Part shown: positions 58,943 to 64,000 of the stretch, piece after piece | Numbering within the stretch: position 1 is the first letter of the stretch | Layout of the letters: every line of letters starts with the position of its first letter | From: Duganella aceris | GTDB taxonomy: Bacteria > Pseudomonadota > Gammaproteobacteria > Burkholderiales > Burkholderiaceae_D | Direction: 5' to 3' | NCBI RefSeq assembly: GCF_011090165.1 | Contig: NZ_JAADJT010000015.1 | Span: forward strand, 83,896-147,895 | DNA: 64,000 nt | Position numbers and translations under genes: made by a program | The notes under the pieces: generated by a model | The model's input: the letters and a program-made list of their open reading frames with translations, nothing else | Databases searched by the model: none | Told to the model about the DNA's origin: nothing

Positions 58943-61738
58943 TTACGCTGCGGGCAGCTTGGCGATCTGCTCGCGCATCTTGTCCAGCGTGGCCGAGAAG
59001 TTGGCCACGCGTTCCTTCTCCTGCGCCACCACCTCCACCGGCGCGCGCGCGACGAAACTCTCGTTCGACAGCTTGCCGTTGGCCTTGGCGATCTCGCCTT
59101 CCAGACGGGTGATCTCCTTGGCCAGACGCTCACGCTCCGCCTTGACGTCGATCTCCACCTTCAGCATCAACTTGGTCGTGCCGACGATCGACACCGCCGC
59201 CGGCGATTCCGGCAGCGCATCGACGATCTGCACCTCGGCCAGCTTGCCCAGCGACTGGATGTACGGCGCGAAGCCCTCCATCGCCGCCTTGTCGGCCGCA
59301 TTGCCCGCTTCCACGATCAGCGGCACGCGCAACGACGGCGCCAGCTGCATCTCACCGCGCAGATTGCGGGTGGCGTCGGTCAACGCCTTCAGCTTCTGCA
59401 TCCAAGCCTCGGCCGATTCATCGATATTGGCGGTGTTGGCGATCGGGTACGGCTGCATCATGATCGAATCGCCCGTCTTGCCGGCCAGCGGCGCGATGGC
59501 CTGCCACAGCGCCTCGGTGACGAACGGGATAATCGGATGCGCCAGGCGCAGCACCACTTCCAGCACGCGCAGCAGCGTGTGACGAGTGGCGCGCTGCTGG
59601 CCTTCGGTGCCGCTTTGCACCTGGACCTTGGCCACTTCCAGATACCAGTCGCAGTACTCGTCCCAGACGAACTTGTAGATCGTCGACGCGATGTTGTCGA
59701 ACCGGTAGTCTTCGAAGCCCTTCGCCACATCCAGCTCGGCCTTCTGCAGCAGCGAGATGATCCACTTGTCGGCGTTCGACAGGTCGGCCTCGCTGGCCGA
59801 ACAATCCTTGCCCTCGGTGTTCATCATCACGAAGCGGGTCGCGTTCCACATCTTGTTGCAGAAGTTGCGATAGCCTTCGGCGCGGCCCAGGTCGAAGTTG
59901 ATGTTGCGGCCCAGCGAAGCGTAGGACGCCATCGTGAAGCGCACCGCATCGGTGCCGTAAGCGGCGATCCCTTCCGGGAACTCCTTGCGCGTGGCCTTGG
60001 CGATCTTCTCGGCCGCTTTCGGGTTCATCAAGCCGGTGGTGCGCTTCTCCACCAGCGCATCGATGCCGATGCCGTCGATCAGATCGATCGGATCCAGCGT
60101 GTTGCCCTTGGACTTGGACATCTTCTGGCCGGTCGAATCGCGCACCAGGCCGTGCACGTACACGGTCTCGAACGGCACCTTGCCGGTGAAGTGCGCGGTC
60201 ATCATGACCATGCGCGCCACCCAGAAGAAGATGATGTCGAAGCCGGTCACCAGCACCGACGACGGCAGGAAGGCCTTGATATCAGGCGTTTCTTCCGGCC
60301 AGCCGAGGGTCGAGAAAGGCACCAGCGCCGACGAGAACCAGGTGTCGAGCACGTCGTTGTCGCGGCGCAGCGGGCCGGTGCTGCCGGCGGCCTGCTGCTT
60401 GGCCAGCGCTTCGGCTTCGGTCTTGGCGACGAAGATGTTGCCGGCTTCGTCGTACCACGCCGGGATCTGATGGCCCCACCACAGCTGGCGCGAGATGCAC
60501 CAGTCCTGGATGTTGTTGAGCCACTGGTTGTAGGTGGTGCTCCAGTTCTCCGGCACGAACTTGATCTCGCCGCTGGCGACCTTGTCCAGCGCGGTCTCGG
60601 CGATCGATTTGCCCGGGAAGAAAGTGCCTTCCGGCGCCGGCTTGCTCATCGCGACGAACCACTGGTCGGTCAGCATCGGCTCGATGACGACGCCGGTGCG
60701 GTCGCCGCGCGGCACCATCAGCTTGTGCGGCTTGACTTCCACCAGCAAGCCTTGCGCGTCCAGGTCGGCCACGATCTGCTTGCGCGCCACGAAGCGGTCC
60801 ATGCCGCGATAGGCTTCCGGCGCCTCGTCGCTGATCTTCGCTTCCAGCGTCAGGATCGACGGCATGCCCAGGTTGTGGCGCTGGCCGACGGCGTAATCGT
60901 TGAAATCGTGCGCCGGCGTGATCTTGACGCAGCCGGTGCCGAATTCCTTGTCGACGTATTCGTCGGCGATGATCGGGATTTCGCGGTCCGACAGCGGCAG
61001 CTTCAGCATCTTGCCGACCAGCGGCAGATAGCGCTCGTCGGTCGGATCGACCGCAACGGCGACGTCGCCCAGCATGGTTTCAGGGCGGGTGGTGGCGACC
61101 GTCAGCGAACCGCTGCCGTCGGCCAGCAGGTACTTGATGTACCACATCGAACCGTCTTCTTCCTCGGAGACCACTTCCAGGTCGGAGACGGCGGTGCCCA
61201 GCACCGGATCCCAGTTGACCAGGCGCTTGCCGCGGTAGATCAGGCCTTGCTCGTGCAGGCGGACGAAGACGTCGGTGACGACTTTCGAGCGCGGCTCGTC
61301 CATCGTGAAGTATTCGCGCTTCCAGTCCGGCGACGCGCCGAGGCGGCGCATCTGGCCGGTGATGGTGGAACCGGATTTCTCTTTCCACTCCCAGACTTTT
61401 TCCACGAATTTTTCGCGCCCCAGGTCGTGGCGCGAGATTTTCTGCGCGTCCAGCTGGCGCTCGACGACGATCTGGGTCGCGATGCCGGCGTGGTCGGTGC
61501 CCGGGATCCAGGCGGTGTTATGGCCGAGCATGCGGTGGTAGCGGGTCAGGCCGTCCATGATGGTCTGGTTGAAGGCATGGCCCATGTGCAGGGTGCCGGT
61601 GACGTTCGGCGGCGGCAGCTGGATGCTGAAAGAAGGTTTGCCGGCGTCGAGGGTGGCGGTGTAGTAACCGCGCTGTTCCCACTCGGTACGCCAGAATTGT
61701 TCAATGTCGGCAGGCTCGAAAGACTTGGCTAATTCCAT
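58943..61738 (-). CDS. valS: Valyl-tRNA synthetase
   Basis: A 931-residue class I synthetase that charges tRNA-Val and edits misactivated threonine. HIGH-type motif GTLHMGHAFN near residue 46, KMSKSKGN near 538, an editing domain between them (VATTRPETMLGD, GTGCVKITPAHD) and a C-terminal coiled coil starting near residue 865 (KLMLKVEIDVKAERERLAKE). Length and domain order are complete. Beyond it lies the type B palindrome. Confidence 0.98.
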   Translation of the reverse strand: MELAKSFEPADIEQFWRTEWEQRGYYTATLDAGKPSFSIQLPPPNVTGTLHMGHAFNQTIMDGLTRYHRMLGHNTAWIPGTDHAGIATQIVVERQLDAQKISRHDLGREKFVEKVWEWKEKSGSTITGQMRRLGASPDWKREYFTMDEPRSKVVTDVFVRLHEQGLIYRGKRLVNWDPVLGTAVSDLEVVSEEEDGSMWYIKYLLADGSGSLTVATTRPETMLGDVAVAVDPTDERYLPLVGKMLKLPLSDREIPIIADEYVDKEFGTGCVKITPAHDFNDYAVGQRHNLGMPSILTLEAKISDEAPEAYRGMDRFVARKQIVADLDAQGLLVEVKPHKLMVPRGDRTGVVIEPMLTDQWFVAMSKPAPEGTFFPGKSIAETALDKVASGEIKFVPENWSTTYNQWLNNIQDWCISRQLWWGHQIPAWYDEAGNIFVAKTEAEALAKQQAAGSTGPLRRDNDVLDTWFSSALVPFSTLGWPEETPDIKAFLPSSVLVTGFDIIFFWVARMVMMTAHFTGKVPFETVYVHGLVRDSTGQKMSKSKGNTLDPIDLIDGIGIDALVEKRTTGLMNPKAAEKIAKATRKEFPEGIAAYGTDAVRFTMASYASLGRNINFDLGRAEGYRNFCNKMWNATRFVMMNTEGKDCSASEADLSNADKWIISLLQKAELDVAKGFEDYRFDNIASTIYKFVWDEYCDWYLEVAKVQVQSGTEGQQRATRHTLLRVLEVVLRLAHPIIPFVTEALWQAIAPLAGKTGDSIMMQPYPIANTANIDESAEAWMQKLKALTDATRNLRGEMQLAPSLRVPLIVEAGNAADKAAMEGFAPYIQSLGKLAEVQIVDALPESPAAVSIVGTTKLMLKVEIDVKAERERLAKEITRLEGEIAKANGKLSNESFVARAPVEVVAQEKERVANFSATLDKMREQIAKLPAA

Positions 61739-61853
61739 GATTTGATTAGTATTCTATAAATGCGTTTGCGAAAACAGCCATTATAGATGACACGGCCCAT
61801 GCTGCGTATTATTGCGGCAGCTAGAATAGGGCATCAATTGAAAGGAGAATCTC

Positions 61854-62102
61854 ATGGCTATGACCTTGTCGGAGATCGAGGCTGGTATTAAATTGCTAAG
61901 TCTTCAGGAGAAAAAGCATGTGCTGCAGTCCTTGCTGAGCGAAGTGGTCGATGCGAAATTAGATCTGCGGGACTTGCTCACGATCGAAGCAATGGAGGAT
62001 ATCGATAACGGTAATTTCGTCGAGCATCAGGATGTGCTCGCGTGGGCCAACAGTTTGGGAACGGCGTCGCCATTGCCGCTGCCTGTGCCGAAGAAAAAAT
62101 GA
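61854..62102 (+). CDS. Putative antitoxin of a type II toxin-antitoxin pair
   Basis: An 82-residue acidic protein. The C-terminal part (EAMEDIDNGNFVEHQDVLAWANSL) has the acidic, His/Trp-containing tail seen in many antitoxins of ParE/RelE toxins, while the N-terminal half (LSEIEAGIKLLSLQEKK) is helical and should bind DNA or dimerise. It has an AAGGAGA ribosome binding site; an alternative ATG is at 61860. The stop overlaps the next ATG in an ATGA junction, as in intact toxin-antitoxin operons. The partner toxin is truncated. Confidence 0.7.
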   Translation: MAMTLSEIEAGIKLLSLQEKKHVLQSLLSEVVDAKLDLRDLLTIEAMEDIDNGNFVEHQDVLAWANSLGTASPLPLPVPKKK

Positions 62103-62314
62103 AACTGCGCTGGAGCAGCAAGGCACTTGCCGACCTGCGGCGGTTACACGAATTTTTGGCGCTTTTAGATCCGCAGGCTGCGGCCAGGACGGTTGCTGCC
62201 TTGGCCACCGCGCCCAACGTTTTGCTGGCCAACCCAAGAATAGGCGAACCACTCCAGCAAAAGAACATCGTTATATATAACAGGAGACCTGCATGCCCAA
62301 TTTTGAAACCCTGA
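62099..62314 (+). pseudogene. Truncated ParE/RelE family toxin
   Basis: The frame opens like a ParE toxin: MKLRWSSKALADLRRLHEF, DPQAAARTVAAL and NPRIGEPLQQ, which covers about the first 54 residues of a usual 90-100-residue toxin. After QQ near 62261 similarity ends, and the remaining 17 residues (KNIVIYNRRP...) are read from the leader and start of the downstream crotonase gene. The C-terminal strands that carry the basic and aromatic residues needed for toxicity are missing. A deletion joining the toxin 5' half to the crotonase leader is the simplest reading. Confidence 0.75.
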
Positions 62315-63108
62315 CGATCAGCGTCGAAGACCGTATCGCCACCGTTCGCCTGAACCGGCCGAACAAGCTGAACGCGATGAATATGGCGATGTGGAACGAC
62401 ATCCGCAGCGCCTTCCAGCACATCGATGCGACGCCCGAGATCCGCGTCGCCATCCTGGAAGGTGAGGGCAAGGCCTTCACCGCCGGCATCGACCTGCAAA
62501 TGATGATGGGCCTCGGCGCGCAGATCCAGAACGATTGCGACGGCCGCATGCGCGAAAACCTGCGCCGTATCATCCTCGACCTGCAAGACACGCTGACCAG
62601 CCTGGAGCGCTGCCGCAAGCCGGTGCTGGCTGCCGTGCACGGCGCCTGCGTCGGCGGCGGCATCGACCTGATCTGCTGCGCCGACATGCGCTACTGTTCT
62701 GCCGACGCGTGGTTCACGATCAAGGAAATCGACATCGGCATGACCGCCGACGTCGGCACCTTGCAGCGCCTGCCCAAGCTGATCGGCGAAGGCATGGCGC
62801 GCGAGCTGGCCTACACCGCGCGCAAGGTCGACGCCACCGAGGCCAAGGAAATCCGCCTGGTCAACCGCGTCTTCGAGTCGCCCGAAGCCCTGCGCGCCGG
62901 CGTGCGCGAAATCGCCGCCAGCATCGCTGCCAAGGCGCCGCTGGCGATACGCGGCGTCAAGGAAATGATCAGCTACGCGCGCGACCACACCGTCGCCGAC
63001 GGCCTCAATTACAACGCCACCTGGAACTCCGCCATGCTGATGTCGGCCGACCTGCAGGCCGCAATAATGGCCAGCATGAGCAAGTCCACGCCCGAGTTCA
63101 AGGATTAA
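62293..63108 (+). CDS. Crotonase family protein, probable dienoyl-CoA isomerase
   Basis: A 271-residue crotonase-fold enzyme. Oxyanion-hole segments are GKAFTAGIDLQMM and ACVGGGIDLI. The stretch IKEIDIGMTADVGTLQRLPK closely matches delta-3,5-delta-2,4-dienoyl-CoA isomerases, where the Asp of ADVG is catalytic, rather than ordinary enoyl-CoA hydratases with two Glu. It would help beta-oxidation of unsaturated fatty acids with odd-numbered double bonds. AGGAG precedes the ATG, which lies inside the tail of the truncated toxin frame. Confidence 0.88.
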   Translation: MPNFETLTISVEDRIATVRLNRPNKLNAMNMAMWNDIRSAFQHIDATPEIRVAILEGEGKAFTAGIDLQMMMGLGAQIQNDCDGRMRENLRRIILDLQDTLTSLERCRKPVLAAVHGACVGGGIDLICCADMRYCSADAWFTIKEIDIGMTADVGTLQRLPKLIGEGMARELAYTARKVDATEAKEIRLVNRVFESPEALRAGVREIAASIAAKAPLAIRGVKEMISYARDHTVADGLNYNATWNSAMLMSADLQAAIMASMSKSTPEFKD

Positions 63109-63109
63109 G

Positions 63110-63604
63110 ATGGAGATACGAGCCACGACAGCGGACGACTGGGCAATCCTCAAAGAGATACGCCTGGCCGCATTGAAGGACGCACCAACCGCCTTCGGCG
63201 TCAGCTACTCCACCGCAGCGGCCTATACCGACGCGCAATGGCGCGAACGCGCCGCCGGCCCCCATCCCTTATTCCTGCTGGCCTTCCTTGACGGCGAGGC
63301 CATCGGCATGATCGGCGGCGGCGTTAGCGCCGCAATCGGCGAATACAACCTAATCGCCATGTGGGTCAGGCCGGAACATCGGGGCGGTGGCGCCGCCGCA
63401 CAACTGGTGGCCGCAATCAAAGCCAGCGCCGCCGCAAAAGGGTACACACGCATCGTGCTGGACGTAGCACCAGAAAACGCCAGAGCCGCCGCCTTCTATC
63501 GCCGCCAAGGCTTCGTCTTCCTACCCGAATGGGAGCCGCTAGACAGTCATCCCGAAATCCAAGTGCAGAAAATGGAGTGGCGCAGCGAGGATTTCATCAA
63601 TTGA
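63110..63604 (+). CDS. GNAT family N-acetyltransferase
   Basis: A 164-residue GNAT enzyme. The acetyl-CoA binding motif A is seen as IAMWVRPEHRGGGAAAQLVAAI, and motif B as VLDVAPENARAAAFYRRQGFVF. The acceptor is unknown. It starts 1 bp after the crotonase stop, so the two are co-transcribed. Its end overlaps the convergent small membrane protein gene by 8 bp. Confidence 0.92.
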   Translation: MEIRATTADDWAILKEIRLAALKDAPTAFGVSYSTAAAYTDAQWRERAAGPHPLFLLAFLDGEAIGMIGGGVSAAIGEYNLIAMWVRPEHRGGGAAAQLVAAIKASAAAKGYTRIVLDVAPENARAAAFYRRQGFVFLPEWEPLDSHPEIQVQKMEWRSEDFIN

Positions 63605-63905
63605 TTGGATCTTTCCGCAACCGTTTCAGACCATAAGAGGCCAGTATGCCAAATGGCCAGCAGACGAAGAGTATCCCTTCCCAGCGTTTCCAATGCCGAT
63701 ACGTTTCATCGGAATGGGGTACGCCCGTCTTGCCGCAGTAAGGGCCGTCTGCGCATCGCGTATATGGCGCGTCGGTGTACATTATCAGGCCGTAAAAAAA
63801 CACGGCGAGGCAACACGCTATGACGCCGCACGCCAGCACTTGCAGCTTGAAATATTTTCCTTTAAAAAGTTGCTCCCGTGATCTTGCCCCCGTATAACCG
63901 GACAC
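63597..63905 (-). CDS. Small membrane protein of unknown function
   Basis: A 102-residue protein with two likely membrane helices (VLACGVIACCLAVFFYGLIMY at about 23-43 and ILFVCWPFGILASYGL at about 78-93) and a loop between them with two Cys (RCADGPYCGKTG) that could form an extracytoplasmic disulfide. The basic C-terminus (KRLRKD) suggests both ends are cytoplasmic. I do not recognise a family. Confidence 0.65.
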   Translation of the reverse strand: MSGYTGARSREQLFKGKYFKLQVLACGVIACCLAVFFYGLIMYTDAPYTRCADGPYCGKTGVPHSDETYRHWKRWEGILFVCWPFGILASYGLKRLRKDPIN

Positions 63906-63915
63906 GTCCTATCGC

Positions 63916-64000
63916 TTAGTTAGCGCCGCTTTCTTGAGCCCGGCGCGCCAGCTCCCTCCTGAACATGCGAGGAGATTTCAACTTCAACGACGAATGCGGA
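63916..64000 (-). CDS. Possible 3' end of a further minus-strand gene (partial)
   Basis: On the minus strand one frame is open from the window edge to a TAA at 63916-63918, encoding 27 residues that end MFRRELARRAQESGAN. The basic, helical tail looks protein-like and the gap to the next gene is only 10 bp, but another frame is also nearly open and the stretch is too short to be sure. No family is assigned. Confidence 0.3.
   Translation of the reverse strand, partial: PHSSLKLKSPRMFRRELARRAQESGAN

Noticed and set aside
58940..61732. A 930-codon open frame antisense to valS
   Set aside because: Same type of GC-driven shadow frame; valS is certain from its HIGH and KMSKS motifs.

Overview
The window is GC-rich, tightly packed chromosomal DNA from a betaproteobacterium. 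Gene content, gene order and protein character point to the Oxalobacteraceae (Massilia/Duganella/Janthinobacterium-like): fmt-def-LysM-dprA-smg-topB, dusB-fis-purH-ruvCAB, rplM-rpsI beside argC and erpA, many LysR regulators, a DUF3494 ice-binding lipoprotein and large TonB receptors. This assignment is inference; there is no rRNA in the window. I found no tRNA, rRNA, CRISPR array, prophage or transposase gene.

Layout. 1-4.7 kb: accessory genes (DUF2145 protein, nitroreductase with a divergent MerR regulator, a CmcJ-like/HCCA-isomerase-like pair with a divergent LysR). 4.6-12.1 kb: housekeeping run fmt, def, LysM protein, dprA, smg, topB. 12.1-18.1 kb: macrodomain protein, unknown proteins, a quinone-oxidoreductase-like enzyme with divergent LysR, a low-complexity protein and a chemoreceptor. 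18.2-24.9 kb: two minus-strand ABC-2 export units, one of whose permeases is fused to an M1 aminopeptidase. 25-30.6 kb: an unknown gene behind a perfect 21-bp palindrome, coq7, an OsmC protein, rplM-rpsI, argC, erpA, anmK. 30.7-41.2 kb: M23 peptidase, tyrS-dtd-PEBP-phosphatase, dusB-fis, purH, ruvC-ruvA-ruvB-yaiI. 41.2-45.2 kb: LysR, SDR, and a small unit with two paralogous two-cysteine OhrR-like MarR regulators that share operator-like half-sites. 45.3-55.2 kb: envelope genes (ThuA, OmpA, ice-binding lipoprotein, DUF2147, M1 aminopeptidase, TonB receptor). 55.2-58.9 kb: a MITE-like element, a RAMA-like unknown, and a YheO-like regulator with two PLP/NAD-type amino-acid enzymes. 58.9-64 kb: valS, a decayed toxin-antitoxin pair, a dienoyl-CoA isomerase-like crotonase, a GNAT enzyme and a small membrane protein.

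The most unusual structure is non-coding. Four very long perfect palindromes (53-94 bp) sit in intergenic gaps at 5599-5682, 18107-18200, 26108-26160 and 58850-58931. They form two related subtypes with an exchangeable inner module, three of the four lie between convergent genes, and one supplies bases of the stop codons on both sides. They look like a dispersed, modular repeat family that doubles as gene-end structure. A second theme is regulation that can be read from DNA: a MerR-type long-spacer promoter, the OhrR-like half-site set, a 34-bp operator before the YheO-like regulator, and a strong rplM promoter with a structured leader.
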